Shown: positions 14,941-24,026 of the stretch, piece after piece | Numbering within the stretch: position 1 is the first letter of the stretch | How the letters are laid out: each line of letters opens with the position of its first letter | Source: Muribaculaceae bacterium | GTDB lineage: Bacteria > Bacteroidota > Bacteroidia > Bacteroidales > Muribaculaceae | DNA length: 64,000 nucleotides | Assembly: GCA_017548365.1 (NCBI GenBank) | Contig: JAFZAC010000006.1 | Span: 1 to 64,000 of the forward strand | Direction: 5' to 3' | Translations under genes and position numbers: made by a program | Notes under the pieces: model-generated | Told to the model about the DNA's origin: nothing | Database searches by the model: none | Seen by the model: only the letters and a program-made list of their open reading frames with translations

Positions 14941-16137
14941 ATGAACAAAGTAATCATCATTGGCTGCGGCGGTGTGGGAACCGTTGTGGCACACAAGTGC
15001 GCCAAAAATCCCGACGTGTTTAACGAGATAGTAATCGCTTCGCGACACAAGGCGAAATGTGATGCAGTAGCTAAAGCTATTGGAGCACCAAATATCACTA
15101 CCGACGAAGTCGACGCCGACAGCGTGCCTGAACTGGTGGCTTTGTTCAAGCGTCATCAGCCAAAACTGGTCATTAATGTAGCACTACCCTATCAAGACCT
15201 CACCATTATGGATGCGTGTCTGGAGTGTGGAGTAAACTACTTAGACACCGCCAATTATGAGCCGCGTGACGAGGCGCATTTCGAGTACAGCTGGCAGTGG
15301 GCCTACCGCGAGCGTTTTGAGAAAGCGGGCTTGACAGCAATATTAGGATGCGGCTTCGACCCAGGCGTGAGTGGCGTTTACACAGCCCGCGCTGCCAAGC
15401 ATCACTTCAAGGAAATCCACTACCTCGACATTGTGGACTGCAACGCAGGTAACCACGGCAAAGCATTCGCCACCAACTTCAACCCCGAAATCAATATCCG
15501 CGAGATAACCCAGAAGGGCCGCTATTACGAGAATGGCAAATGGGTTCAGACTGGCGCTCTCGAAATTCACAAGCCTCTCACCTACCCTGAGATTGGTCCT
15601 CGCGAGAGTTACCTCATGTATCACGAGGAGCTCGAGTCGCTGGTACTAAACTACCCCACCATCAAGCGAGCACGTTTCTGGATGACATTTGGCGAGGAGT
15701 ACCTCACCCACCTGCGTGTGATTCAAGACATCGGCATGGCACGCATCGACCCAATCATGTATAACGGTGTGGAAATCGTGCCGTTGCAATTCCTCAAGGC
15801 TGTGCTGCCCAACCCACAAGACTTGGGAGAGAACTACACTGGCCAGACCTCGATTGGTTGTCGCATCAGCGGAATAGGTAAGGACGGCAAGCCTCTCACC
15901 TACTACATCTACAACAACTGCGACCACCATGCCGCCTTCGAAGAGACAGGAATGCAAGCTGTGAGCTACACCACCGGTGTTCCCGCCATGACAGGTGCCA
16001 TGATGTTCCTCAAAGGGCTGTGGTGCAAGCCAGGCGTGCACAACGTAGAGGAGTTCGACCCCGACCCATTCCTCCAAGTTCTCAACGAGCAAGGCCTCCC
16101 CTGGCATGAGCTATTCAATATCGACCTCGAACTATAA
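14941..16137 (+). CDS. carboxynorspermidine dehydrogenase (saccharopine-dehydrogenase family)
   Basis: This 398-residue NAD(P)-dependent enzyme opens with a Rossmann dinucleotide motif, VIIIGCGGVGTVVAHKCA. It continues with saccharopine-reductase-type sequence (VINVALPYQDLTIMDACLEC, NYLDTANYEP, AILGCGFDPGVSGVYTARAA). The CGFDPGVS segment and the whole length match carboxynorspermidine dehydrogenases of gut Bacteroidales, which join a diamine with aspartate semialdehyde in spermidine or norspermidine synthesis. A decarboxylase partner (nspC) is expected elsewhere and is not in this window. Lysine biosynthesis (saccharopine route) is a less likely alternative. It follows the polyprenyl synthase gene by 32 nt and ends at a strong hairpin. 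Confidence 0.85.
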   Translation: MNKVIIIGCGGVGTVVAHKCAKNPDVFNEIVIASRHKAKCDAVAKAIGAPNITTDEVDADSVPELVALFKRHQPKLVINVALPYQDLTIMDACLECGVNYLDTANYEPRDEAHFEYSWQWAYRERFEKAGLTAILGCGFDPGVSGVYTARAAKHHFKEIHYLDIVDCNAGNHGKAFATNFNPEINIREITQKGRYYENGKWVQTGALEIHKPLTYPEIGPRESYLMYHEELESLVLNYPTIKRARFWMTFGEEYLTHLRVIQDIGMARIDPIMYNGVEIVPLQFLKAVLPNPQDLGENYTGQTSIGCRISGIGKDGKPLTYYIYNNCDHHAAFEETGMQAVSYTTGVPAMTGAMMFLKGLWCKPGVHNVEEFDPDPFLQVLNEQGLPWHELFNIDLEL

Positions 16138-16162
16138 TCAAAACTATATTTCGACCAAACAA

Positions 16163-16202
16163 AATGAAGAGGGTGTGTCAAGTTTGACACACCCTCTTCA
16201 TT
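16163..16202. terminator. 19-bp perfect hairpin between convergent genes
   Basis: The 19-nt arm at 16163-16181 (AATGAAGAGGGTGTGTCAA) is exactly complementary to 16184-16202, with two unpaired bases between. The loop in practice must open to CAAGTTTG or similar. It lies between convergent genes and probably stops both transcripts, although neither side has a long T-run. Confidence 0.8.
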
Positions 16203-16228
16203 CTCGATGTAATATTAAACACTGATTT

Positions 16229-16756
16229 TCAGGCGCAGGGGCCCTCGTTAATGTAGAAAGTGTTACCATCTTGCATTACGCGCCAATGATCGGAGGAACG
16301 TTCCCACACGTTCTCAATTACACCCCAATCATACAGGTCCTTACGAGCAAATCGGTATTTACTCTTTTTGAGAAGTGAGATAAATGCCTGAGTCCCTTTC
16401 TTGTTAAGGAATGTTACCGACATGTCATAGCACAGACCCACGCCGGCTCCTATCTGAACGTAGCTAGCGTAACCATTGGTTGACGTCGCCTTGGCTGATT
16501 TCACCTCACCAGAGCGCGACACAGTAACTGTGCACCCCTTGGCATAGACGATATTAAAGCCTATCTCAAGGCTATAATGTCCCACCTTGGTGTAACCAGC
16601 TTTTTTAAGTATTGCCTCAGCATCCTCGGTGTTAGAGTTAACCACCTTTTCCCATGCTTGGTGAAAAAGATATGGTGTCATACCTGATTGTACAGTTTGA
16701 GCGCTTGCCAGCAGTGACAACAGCATGCATGCGATTAATAAAAGGTTCTTTTTCAT
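16229..16756 (-). CDS. small secreted protein of unknown function
   Basis: This 175-residue protein has a clear signal peptide (MKKNLLLIACMLLSLLASAQ). The mature part starts TVQSGMTPYLFHQAWEKVVN and is mixed alpha/beta. Two Cys residues (AKGCTVTVS and GVGLCYDM) and a third at the very end (GPCA) could form disulfides in the periplasm. I do not recognise the family. It has its own promoter element (TATCTTTG at 16796-16789) and stands alone between convergent and tandem terminators, so it is monocistronic. Confidence 0.7.
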   Translation of the reverse strand: MKKNLLLIACMLLSLLASAQTVQSGMTPYLFHQAWEKVVNSNTEDAEAILKKAGYTKVGHYSLEIGFNIVYAKGCTVTVSRSGEVKSAKATSTNGYASYVQIGAGVGLCYDMSVTFLNKKGTQAFISLLKKSKYRFARKDLYDWGVIENVWERSSDHWRVMQDGNTFYINEGPCA

Positions 16757-16788
16757 AATTGTATCTATTTAGCTGAACATTCTTGTTG

Positions 16789-16796
16789 CAAAGATA
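16789..16796 (-). promoter_or_regulatory. promoter -7 element of the small secreted protein
   Basis: The minus strand reads TATCTTTG (TAnnTTTG), 32 nt before the ATG at 16756. Confidence 0.6.
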
Positions 16797-16800
16797 GCGT

Positions 16801-16855
16801 TTTTTAAAACAAAAAACAAACTGTCCTCAAAAGAAGGTCATTCATTTGAGGACAG
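16801..16855 (-). terminator. metK terminator
   Basis: CTGTCCTCAAA at 16821-16831 pairs with TTTGAGGACAG at 16845-16855. On the minus strand it is followed by TTTGTTTTTTG and further T-rich sequence, and it lies 26 nt after the metK stop. Confidence 0.85.
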
Positions 16856-16880
16856 TCGTAAAGATGTAATTGTGCTGCTC

Positions 16881-18161
16881 TTAGAGCTTGAACACTTTGC
16901 GCAGTTCATCTACATAGTCGAGTTTCTCCCATGTAAAGAGTTCCACCTCGATGTCTCGGTCACCCTCATAGAGCGACTTGAAATGCTTGGTGATGACTTT
17001 GGGCTCACGGCCCATGTGTCCGTAGGCAGCAGTCTCCTGATAAATGGGGTTGCGCAGTTTAAGACGCTTCTCAATAGCATAAGGTGTCATTGGGAACACC
17101 TCTTTGAGCTTGAGAGCAATCTCGGCGTCGCTCATGTCCACTTTGCTGGTGCCAAAGGTGTTGACATTGATACTCACTGGCTCAGCAACGCCAATTGCGT
17201 AAGACACCTGAACAAGCATCTCGTGGGCTATGCCAGCAGCCACCGCGTTCTTAGCGATGTGGCGTGCTGCATAGGCAGCGCTACGGTCCACCTTACTGGG
17301 ATCCTTGCCACTGAAGGCACCACCGCCATGCGCTCCGCGTCCACCATAGGTGTCGACGATGATTTTGCGGCCGGTAAGACCTGTATCGCCATGAGGGCCA
17401 CCAATCACGAACTTTCCTGTTGGGTTCACATGCAGGATAAGCTTATCGTCAAAGAGCTGTTGAACCTTGGCGGGCAGCTGCTCTTTAACGCGTGGCAGCA
17501 AGATTTTTTCCACATCATGGTAGATGCGGTCTACCATCTGCTTGTCGGCCTCATCCTGAGAAATACCTTCGGGCTTGATAAAGTCGTCGTGCTGAGTACT
17601 GATAACGATGGTGTGAATGCGCACTGGCTTGTGTGTGGCATCATCATACTCCACTGTCACCTGGCTCTTGGCATCGGGACGCAGATAAGAAATCTTGCCC
17701 TCCTTGCGCAAAGTCGCAAGTTCTTTAAGTAGCAAGTGTGCCAAATCGAGAGTAATTGGCATGTAGTTAGGAGTCTCGTTGCATGCGAAGCCAAACATCA
17801 TGCCCTGGTCGCCAGCTCCCTGCTCCTCGCTGGTGGCACGGTCCACACCACGGTTGATGTCACCACTTTGCTCATGAATTGCCGAAAACACGCCGCACGA
17901 CTCGGCGTCAAATTTGTACTCACTCTTGTTGTAGCCAATTTCGTTTATCACTTGGCGGGTGACCTCCATCAGGTCGATGTAAGTCTTACTTTTAACCTCG
18001 CCAGCAATCACTACCTGACCAGTTGTGACAAGAGTCTCACACGCCACACGGCTGTGAGGGTCAAAAGCCAAAAAATGGTCGAGCAGTGCGTCGCTGATTT
18101 GGTCGGCAACTTTGTCGGGATGTCCTTCCGACACCGATTCACTAGTAAATAAATAGTTCAT
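16881..18161 (-). CDS. metK: S-adenosylmethionine synthetase
   Basis: This 426-residue enzyme makes SAM from methionine and ATP. Family signatures are [19 protein letters not shown] at the N-terminus with the ATP-binding His and Asp, [15 protein letters not shown], and the phosphate loop [20 protein letters not shown], followed by [13 protein letters not shown]. It is about 40 residues longer than the E. coli enzyme (384), as is common in Bacteroidales. The gene stands alone, with its own terminator downstream and a promoter about 145 nt upstream of the ATG. The long leader between promoter and start can fold into alternative structures resembling a SAM-II riboswitch and may give feedback control by the product. 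Confidence 0.97.
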   Translation of the reverse strand: MNYLFTSESVSEGHPDKVADQISDALLDHFLAFDPHSRVACETLVTTGQVVIAGEVKSKTYIDLMEVTRQVINEIGYNKSEYKFDAESCGVFSAIHEQSGDINRGVDRATSEEQGAGDQGMMFGFACNETPNYMPITLDLAHLLLKELATLRKEGKISYLRPDAKSQVTVEYDDATHKPVRIHTIVISTQHDDFIKPEGISQDEADKQMVDRIYHDVEKILLPRVKEQLPAKVQQLFDDKLILHVNPTGKFVIGGPHGDTGLTGRKIIVDTYGGRGAHGGGAFSGKDPSKVDRSAAYAARHIAKNAVAAGIAHEMLVQVSYAIGVAEPVSINVNTFGTSKVDMSDAEIALKLKEVFPMTPYAIEKRLKLRNPIYQETAAYGHMGREPKVITKHFKSLYEGDRDIEVELFTWEKLDYVDELRKVFKL

Positions 18162-18180
18162 TTTTCCAAATTTTATTAAT

Positions 18181-18274
18181 GTGGAAAAACGCTAAGATTC
18201 TGTGAAAGATTTGAGGGATAATTCGCAGTTTTAGCATTTTTTCAAGTGGTTGCAAGCAGCCAAATTTTTCCACT
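18181..18274 (-). promoter_or_regulatory. candidate SAM-II-like riboswitch in the metK leader
   Basis: On the minus strand the leader contains AGTGG (18274-18270), then AAAAATTTGG, then TTGCAA, then CCACT (18249-18245), then TTGAAAAAATGCTAAAAC. A 5-bp P1 stem AGTGG/CCACT encloses AUUU and UUGCAA, and GCUAAA follows. These are in the same order as elements I remember as conserved in SAM-II RNAs. UUGGC in the loop can pair with GCUAA outside it, a possible pseudoknot. The 5' strand GTGGAAAAA can instead pair perfectly with TTTTTCCAC (18189-18181), about 20 nt before the metK ATG, which gives two exclusive folds. The identification is inference; the pseudoknot pairing is weak. Confidence 0.4.
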
Positions 18275-18304
18275 GTGTTAATATTTCTTTTTTGTTTGCG
18301 GGTG

Positions 18305-18312
18305 CAAAGGTA
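18305..18312 (-). promoter_or_regulatory. metK promoter -7 element
   Basis: The minus strand reads TACCTTTG, a TAnnTTTG match. It predicts a leader of about 140 nt before the metK ATG. Confidence 0.65.
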
Positions 18313-18460
18313 ATGCTTTTTTCTGAACCAGGAAATATTTTTATGAAGAATTCGATTTTTACACTATTATTATATACTTTTGGAATAACACTTCTTACCT
18401 AACAAATGCCTAAAATCAAAAATGCATCAATTTTGGGGACAGTTATTGCACAAAATAGAC
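18313..18460. other. AT-rich spacer, nothing recognised
   Basis: Between the metK promoter and the terminator of the DUF2795 gene the sequence is AT-rich. I see no gene, repeat or further regulatory site. Confidence 0.5.
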
Positions 18461-18508
18461 AAAAAAAAGAGGATGTTTGGGTTATTGTTGTCCCCCAACA
18501 CCCTCTTT
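18461..18508 (-). terminator. terminator of the DUF2795 gene
   Basis: AAAGAGGATGTTTGGG pairs with CCCAACACCCTCTTT with one bulge and G-T pairs. On the minus strand a run of eight T follows. It lies about 40 nt after the stop. Confidence 0.8.
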
Positions 18509-18546
18509 ATAGTGTTGTTATTCAACGATTTCTAAAAACGTTATCC

Positions 18547-18771
18547 TTAATACTCTTCTTCGTTGAAGAAGAAGTCGTCATCGTTTGTTGGATAGTCGGG
18601 CCAAATGTCTTCTATAGATTCGTAAGTGTCGCCCTCGTCTTCTATCTCCTGAAGGTTCTCGATAACCTCCATAGGGGCTCCACTTCTCATGGCGTAATCA
18701 ATAAGCTCATCTTTAGTTGCTGGCCATGGTGCGTCTTCAAGTTTTGTTGCTAATTCTAGTGTCCAATACAT
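18547..18771 (-). CDS. DUF2795-type small acidic protein
   Basis: This 74-residue protein reads MYWTLELATKLEDAPWPATK, then DELIDYAMRSGAPMEVIENL, and ends in a strongly acidic tail (DDDFFFNEEEY). The first 45 residues match the small conserved DUF2795 proteins that nearly all Bacteroidales carry. No biochemical function is known to me. It is cytoplasmic by composition. It has its own promoter and terminator, so it is monocistronic. Confidence 0.85.
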   Translation of the reverse strand: MYWTLELATKLEDAPWPATKDELIDYAMRSGAPMEVIENLQEIEDEGDTYESIEDIWPDYPTNDDDFFFNEEEY

Positions 18772-18812
18772 AATATTATAGTTTTTGTTATTAGTTCTAC
18801 TGAAAAATTGCG

Positions 18813-18820
18813 CAAAAGTA
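18813..18820 (-). promoter_or_regulatory. promoter -7 element of the DUF2795 gene
   Basis: The minus strand reads TACTTTTG, a TAnnTTTG match 41 nt before the ATG. Confidence 0.55.
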
Positions 18821-18958
18821 CTATTATATTTTATTTCTACAAGCGTTTAAACAGAAAAAAACGTGCCAAATGTGTAATGTAGTAGTTAAAAAATGTCAAT
18901 CGACTGTTGTGGGCACACATGAATTGAAGTCTAAGTGGCTTGTTTATGAGTTTTTTTG

Positions 18959-18966
18959 TAACTTTG
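18959..18966 (+). promoter_or_regulatory. promoter -7 element of the LOG-family gene
   Basis: TAACTTTG matches TAnnTTTG. Transcription would begin near 18973, leaving a leader of about 68 nt before the ATG at 19041. Confidence 0.6.
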
Positions 18967-19040
18967 TGTTTGTATATTCTCAAAGCACAGCAACACGAGA
19001 ATCGTGGTTGTGGATTATGTGCTAAAAAACTAATACTACT

Positions 19041-20018
19041 ATGATTACCACCAAGGATTTTAAAGCAGTGGACGGCATAATTGACTGGCTAGACGATGTG
19101 CCCTATGACGTTACCCGCAACAGTCTCTATTGCGCCGAAGACCTTTATCAAGGCTATGAGCCATCGAGCGACGCCCAAACCGACAAGGCATCTTATGATG
19201 ACTGTTATGATGGCAGGACCTACCAGTACTACCTATTGATGGGAAAGAATGCCGAGAACGTGAACGAGTCGCTGGCGCGCACTCTGCACGATCATCGCAT
19301 CCACATGGCTCTAGAGGCTTTCCTCGCCAACCATAACGGGCGACGATGCGTTGGCGTAATGGGCGGCCATGCCATGCTTCGCACCGACCCAATGTATGCC
19401 GATATTGTGATGCTGAGCAAGAAACTCACAGAAGAAGGGTTTTACATGCTCACCGGCGGTGGTCCTGGAGCGATGGAGGCCACTCACCTGGGCGCGTGGA
19501 TGGCAGGCCGCAGTCCCATGGAAGTAAAAGAAGCTCTCGAGATGCTTGCTGTTGCGCCTTCATTTAAAGATAGAGGGTGGCTGGCATCGGCTTTCAACGT
19601 AATACGACGTTTTCCGCAGAGCAAATATGTGAGCCTTGGAGTTTCCACATGGCTTTATGGCCATGAACCATCGACGCCCTTTGCCACTCACATAGCAAAG
19701 TTCTTTGAGAACAGCATACGCGAAGACAGCATCCTCACAATGGCATTCGGAGGCATAATCTACACGCCAGGCAGCGCAGGCACTATGCAGGAAATATTCC
19801 AAGACGCAGTACAAAACCACTATCTTTCATTCGGATTCTCAAGTCCAATGATATTTTGGGGAAAGAAGTTCTGGACCGAGGAAATGCCAGTATATCCACT
19901 GCTGGAGCAATTGATGCAAACTGGAAAATACAAAAACCTGATTCTCAGTCTTACCGATGATCCGCACGAAATAGAGGCATCGCTTAAATCGTTTCTTGAA
20001 AGTACCCCCAAGCAATAA
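19041..20018 (+). CDS. LOG-family nucleotide-binding / phosphoribohydrolase-like protein
   Basis: This 325-residue protein carries both LOG-family signatures: GGGPGAMEATHLGAW near residue 138 and TPGSAGTMQEIFQDA near 240, the PGGxGTxxE active-site type. LOG proteins have a Rossmann-like fold and often cleave nucleoside 5'-monophosphates to the base and ribose 5-phosphate. It is longer than the 190-residue plant-type LOG enzymes, with about 100 extra N-terminal residues, as in the long bacterial group related to the PpnN nucleosidase. The active-site motif has a Ser (GSAGT) where Gly is usual. It is monocistronic, ending at a strong hairpin shared with the convergent SprE-like gene. Substrate is unknown. 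Confidence 0.8.
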   Translation: MITTKDFKAVDGIIDWLDDVPYDVTRNSLYCAEDLYQGYEPSSDAQTDKASYDDCYDGRTYQYYLLMGKNAENVNESLARTLHDHRIHMALEAFLANHNGRRCVGVMGGHAMLRTDPMYADIVMLSKKLTEEGFYMLTGGGPGAMEATHLGAWMAGRSPMEVKEALEMLAVAPSFKDRGWLASAFNVIRRFPQSKYVSLGVSTWLYGHEPSTPFATHIAKFFENSIREDSILTMAFGGIIYTPGSAGTMQEIFQDAVQNHYLSFGFSSPMIFWGKKFWTEEMPVYPLLEQLMQTGKYKNLILSLTDDPHEIEASLKSFLESTPKQ

Positions 20019-20072
20019 ACTAACAAGGAGCCCTCTGAACAGATATAATTGACTATAGGGATTATCACACAT

Positions 20073-20112
20073 AATAAGGGTGCCGTCATGATTATATGAC
20101 GGCATCCTTATT
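20073..20112. terminator. bidirectional terminator between LOG and SprE-like genes
   Basis: AATAAGGGTGCCGTCAT pairs with ATGACGGCATCCTTATT (one mismatch) around a 6-nt loop. It lies between convergent stops 54 nt and 11 nt away. Confidence 0.85.
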
Positions 20113-20123
20113 CCATATTATCA

Positions 20124-23100
20124 TTATTTACCTTTGTTCTTCTCGGCTTCTTTGCGCTCGCGTTCACGCTGCTTGCGAGCTTCTTCGCGCTCTTTCTGCT
20201 TCTGCTTAGCGGCCTCTTTGCGTGCCTTGGCTTCTTCTTTCTTGCGTTTTTCTTCTTCTTTCTTCTTTTGCTCGCGCTCCTTGGCTCGCTGTTTGCGCTC
20301 TTGCTCACGCTGCTTGCGTGCCTCTTCCTTAGCCTTAGCCTTGTCTTTGCGCTCCTGTTCGGCTCGCTTAGCGGCTTCTTCCTTCTCTTTCTCGCGCTGT
20401 TTCTCGAGTTCTTCGCGCTTCTTCTCCTCGGCCTTGATAGAGTCCTCCTTAGCCTTCTCGGCAGCCTTGAGTTCCTTCTCACGCTGCTTCTCAGCCTTCT
20501 TTATAGAGTCTTGACGAGCTTTCTCTTCACGCTCAAGCTGTTTTTGTCTTTCTTTTTCGGCCTTCTTTGCCTCTTTCTCTGAGCGCTCACGAGCTTTAGT
20601 ATCCTCGTCTTTTTGTTTCTTGAGGTGACGCACGTCGTCCTGACTGTTATTTTGGTCGGTCTTACTGCCATCAACTACTTGAGGCTTGTCGGCATCTTGA
20701 GTCACAGCCGTTCCCTGAGTCTTGCCGGTTGCTTGCTGCATTTCGGCCTCTTCTTGACGGCGTCGTTCCTCTTCTTGCTGAATTCTCTCTTGACGCTTGC
20801 GTTCTTCCTCTTGTTTCTTGGCCTCTTCCTGCTTGCGTTTTTCTTCAGCCTTGCGTTGCTCCTCAAGTTGACGCAACTCGGCACGGCGCCTAGCCTCCTC
20901 AAGCAGTTGCGGATCGCCTTGCAGCTCGGGTGTGTTGGCTTGTGGCTTGACAGTGGTCTCTTCGTCACCGGTCTTCTCGGTTTCTTTTCCTTGTCCCTTC
21001 TTCACCGACTTGCCTGGCTTATCGGTGTCAACATCCCCGTCATGCTCTTCATCGTCTTGTGCATCCTCGGGGATTTGGCCCTCGACCTGTTCCTCGTTCA
21101 GTTCATCGAGGTATCGGAAGTATTCCTCAAAGGTGCGCCCCTCCTGTAGCAAGAGGTTGAAGTTCTCCTCGCTGATGATGACATAGTGGGCCTGTCCTGG
21201 AACCGCCTTCTCTTCATCCTTTTCCCACACACCTCGATAGTGATCCACCTCGGGATAGTTGGCAAATCCCTTCACGACAATAAGTCCCATGTTTCCAAAA
21301 GTCATTGGCTCCAGCTCAAAGTCCTTCAAGAGGAATGAGTTGAAGTTATGCTTAGCTACCTCATAGAGTAGCTGGTTGGATGACACCGAGTCGGTCGAGA
21401 AGACAAGAACGAAGTACTGAGGTTTGCTTCTTCCCTCCTTGAAAGGAGTGAACTCATTTTTCTCACCACCCGCTGTTGTATCGTTAGAGAGACGCATTGA
21501 CCAAATCATACCGCGTGTGTTGGACGAGCCACCATTGATTTTGCGTCCCTGGTTGATTTGTTTCAACATAGCCGAAGCAGTGGGCGTGATATCGGTTTGC
21601 GGATATCTCTCAAGCATCTCTTTGATTGTGCTCTTGAACATTTGAGGATTGCGCTCAGTGACATAGGCGAGAGCGTGAAGGAACATGAATTTGGGCATGA
21701 TCTTCGACAGCGGATAGGTGCGCATCATCTCGGCATAGGCGGCATGTACTGTCGCATTGTCGTTGTTGAGATAGGCAGTATAGGCCTGATCATAAAGCTC
21801 CTCCTGAACAAGGTTCATGCGCTTGAGATTCTCAAGATAGTTGGGGTCTTGCATCGCCTGCCCATACTTGGAGTCGGCAAAATCGCTCAAGATGAGCTGC
21901 CGGTACCGTTCGGCATCGGAATACTGCCCACTCCTGTAATAGAGCAGATACATATTATAATATGTGTCGAGGCGATAAGTATTGTCGGGATATCGCTCAA
22001 GCAACTGCTCAAACTCGTAGGCTGCCGCTGGCAGGTCTTCGAGTTTGTCTTTAAGGATGACACCCATGTTGTACAAGCCTTCCTGAATGACATCGTTGGA
22101 TGTTTGTATTTCCTCCTCGGTCTTAGGAATCTGCTTCAGATAGTACTCTTCATAGTGTGGATCTTCGGCACGTTTTGCAGCTTCTTTATCAACTTTAGTA
22201 GAGTCGTTGTCATCTACCTTGGCGCTGTCGCTCGCTTCGGTTTGATCCTCGTCGTCGTTGTTTTCATCGAGAGAGAAGGTGTTCTTGTTCCTGCGTCGCC
22301 AGTTATCCTCGAGCTTGCGATTACCCCATTGCTGCTGGAAAACCGTCTTACCGGCGTTTTTAGTGGCGGTATTGTAGAAATACCAAGAGTTATCGTTATT
22401 GATATTGTAAGAAGCAGGTTGCTGGGTATTGTTTTTCAATCCAGTTCCCTGTCCTTGCTGCTGAGCCATATAGGCCTCACGGTCGGCAGCTTCTTTTTCT
22501 TCTTTCTCTTTCTTCTTGAGATCCTCAATAATCTTGGCAATCACTTTCTTTTGCTCCTCGAGCGGCAGCTGCGAGAGCCTGAGCAGCGAGTCTTGAAGAG
22601 TTACGTTACCCGAATATACGGCAAGTTCGTCGAGTACGTCGCTTCGATGCTTGAGCTCCTGATAATTGGGGTAGGTCTCACTCAGTTGCGGAATTGCCTC
22701 GCTGTAGCAAGGCTGTGCTTTGTCATACTTGTGCTGAGCAAAGTAGATGCCACCCAAAGTGAGCTGGCTGATAGCCTTGTCGATGCCATTGCGTGTGCTC
22801 TTCTTGGCAGCGAGCTCATAGTTTTCTACCGCCTTGACGGTGTCGCCACGGCTAAGGTAGAGGTTACCGATGGCATAATAGATTTGGTCAAGATATTCCT
22901 TGTTGCGGTCATATCGCGTCATGCGCTTGAGGGCTTTTACCTCACTGTCGATGTCATTGCCCTGGAACACGGCACTCTGCTTGATGCGTGCGTTGAACTT
23001 GGTGCGATAGGTAGAATTGCTTCCACTGCCGGCACGCTTATAGGCTTCATAGGCCTTCTCTTTTTGTCCAGTCTCATCGTAAAGCTGTCCCAACAGGAAG

Positions 23101-23852
23101 TTGAGACGAACCTTTTGTCCTCCACCAGCACCTTTGACTGCTTTTTCTAGGTATGGCACCGCCTCGGCATTCATCTTAGACTTGATGTAGTAGTCGGCAA
23201 AAGCAAGGTTTGCCAACTGCTGCAATCTCGAGTCCTCGATTTGATTGGGGTGGATGTGTGCGAGTACGTTGTCGGCCTCGGTAGTCCAGTTCAAAGCGCA
23301 GTAGCTAAGCGCTTCCCAGATCTGTGCTTCCAGCACCAGGTTGGGTTTCCAAGAGAAATGTCGCGAGATATAGTGGAAAGTAGCCGCCGAGCTGGTGAAA
23401 TCGCCTTTCATGTACTGAGCCTTAGCCATCAAGTACCACGCGTTGTGAAGGAATGGGTTATACTCCTCTCGCTTGAGCCATTCTTTGTACTTAGGGTCGT
23501 TGCCCTTGCCCGCTTTACGTGTTGGTTTCTTCTTGATAGAGTGCAGGGATATTGCCTTTTGCATCTTCTCGATGGTTCGGTCAAAATTAGTTGTAGGCTG
23601 TGTAGCCTTAGGGTCGTTGTAGGCCTCGGCTGGGTGAATGAAGAGCTGTGTAGAGTAATCGTCTTGATAGTCGTTTTCAAGAACTTTTATTTGCTCATCA
23701 TAGTGTTTAGCGCCATTATAGTACACGTTGTAGCGCGTGTTCATGGCTTGCCAAAAGCGGGTGCCGGCAGTGTTCTTCTTGGTGCTGCACGCCGAGAAGA
23801 CCGCTGTCGCAACTAAAATTATAATGGGTATGTATCGATACAATTTATTCAT
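20124..23852 (-). CDS. SprE/PorW-like TPR lipoprotein
   Basis: This 1242-residue protein starts with a lipoprotein signal peptide, MNKLYRYIPIIILVATAVFS, followed by the acylated Cys of SAC (residue 22). The mature part opens with TRFWQAMNTRYNVYYNGAKH, the YNVYFNG-type signature of SprE/PorW proteins. Many TPR-like helical repeats follow to about residue 780. A globular segment follows and then a very long charged tail (about 950-1242) rich in Lys, Glu, Arg and Gln, certainly coiled coil or extended. PorW/SprE is a periplasmic lipoprotein needed for T9SS, linking the motor and outer-membrane parts. The nearby PorZ-like proteins and CTD cargo agree with that. The charged tail is much longer than in the textbook members. 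Confidence 0.82.
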   Translation of the reverse strand: MNKLYRYIPIIILVATAVFSACSTKKNTAGTRFWQAMNTRYNVYYNGAKHYDEQIKVLENDYQDDYSTQLFIHPAEAYNDPKATQPTTNFDRTIEKMQKAISLHSIKKKPTRKAGKGNDPKYKEWLKREEYNPFLHNAWYLMAKAQYMKGDFTSSAATFHYISRHFSWKPNLVLEAQIWEALSYCALNWTTEADNVLAHIHPNQIEDSRLQQLANLAFADYYIKSKMNAEAVPYLEKAVKGAGGGQKVRLNFLLGQLYDETGQKEKAYEAYKRAGSGSNSTYRTKFNARIKQSAVFQGNDIDSEVKALKRMTRYDRNKEYLDQIYYAIGNLYLSRGDTVKAVENYELAAKKSTRNGIDKAISQLTLGGIYFAQHKYDKAQPCYSEAIPQLSETYPNYQELKHRSDVLDELAVYSGNVTLQDSLLRLSQLPLEEQKKVIAKIIEDLKKKEKEEKEAADREAYMAQQQGQGTGLKNNTQQPASYNINNDNSWYFYNTATKNAGKTVFQQQWGNRKLEDNWRRRNKNTFSLDENNDDEDQTEASDSAKVDDNDSTKVDKEAAKRAEDPHYEEYYLKQIPKTEEEIQTSNDVIQEGLYNMGVILKDKLEDLPAAAYEFEQLLERYPDNTYRLDTYYNMYLLYYRSGQYSDAERYRQLILSDFADSKYGQAMQDPNYLENLKRMNLVQEELYDQAYTAYLNNDNATVHAAYAEMMRTYPLSKIMPKFMFLHALAYVTERNPQMFKSTIKEMLERYPQTDITPTASAMLKQINQGRKINGGSSNTRGMIWSMRLSNDTTAGGEKNEFTPFKEGRSKPQYFVLVFSTDSVSSNQLLYEVAKHNFNSFLLKDFELEPMTFGNMGLIVVKGFANYPEVDHYRGVWEKDEEKAVPGQAHYVIISEENFNLLLQEGRTFEEYFRYLDELNEEQVEGQIPEDAQDDEEHDGDVDTDKPGKSVKKGQGKETEKTGDEETTVKPQANTPELQGDPQLLEEARRRAELRQLEEQRKAEEKRKQEEAKKQEEERKRQERIQQEEERRRQEEAEMQQATGKTQGTAVTQDADKPQVVDGSKTDQNNSQDDVRHLKKQKDEDTKARERSEKEAKKAEKERQKQLEREEKARQDSIKKAEKQREKELKAAEKAKEDSIKAEEKKREELEKQREKEKEEAAKRAEQERKDKAKAKEEARKQREQERKQRAKEREQKKKEEEKRKKEEAKARKEAAKQKQKEREEARKQRERERKEAEKNKGK

Positions 23853-24026
23853 TACCCTGCTATATCTATCCTGATATATCTTTTATTAAAACGAAGGAAG
23901 CACGGTTTTATTGCATTTATACAACTAAGTGTTAAGTTTCAAATGTTAAGTGTTAAGTTTGCGCCTGCGCGCGCGATAAACACAAATCTATCCCCGTTTC
24001 TTCTTCCACTTTCTACAAATTTCTAC

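Noticed and set aside
20130..20600. Possible CRISPR or tandem repeat array in the tail of the SprE-like gene
   Set aside because: The periodicity comes from codons for Lys/Glu/Arg-rich coiled coil; there are no constant repeats with unique spacers.
21558..23150. 530-codon open frame on the plus strand within the SprE/PorW-like gene
   Set aside because: It is antisense to a gene with signal peptide, lipobox and TPR repeats. Its translation is hydrophobic without family features, as expected from the complement of a Glu/Lys-rich gene.
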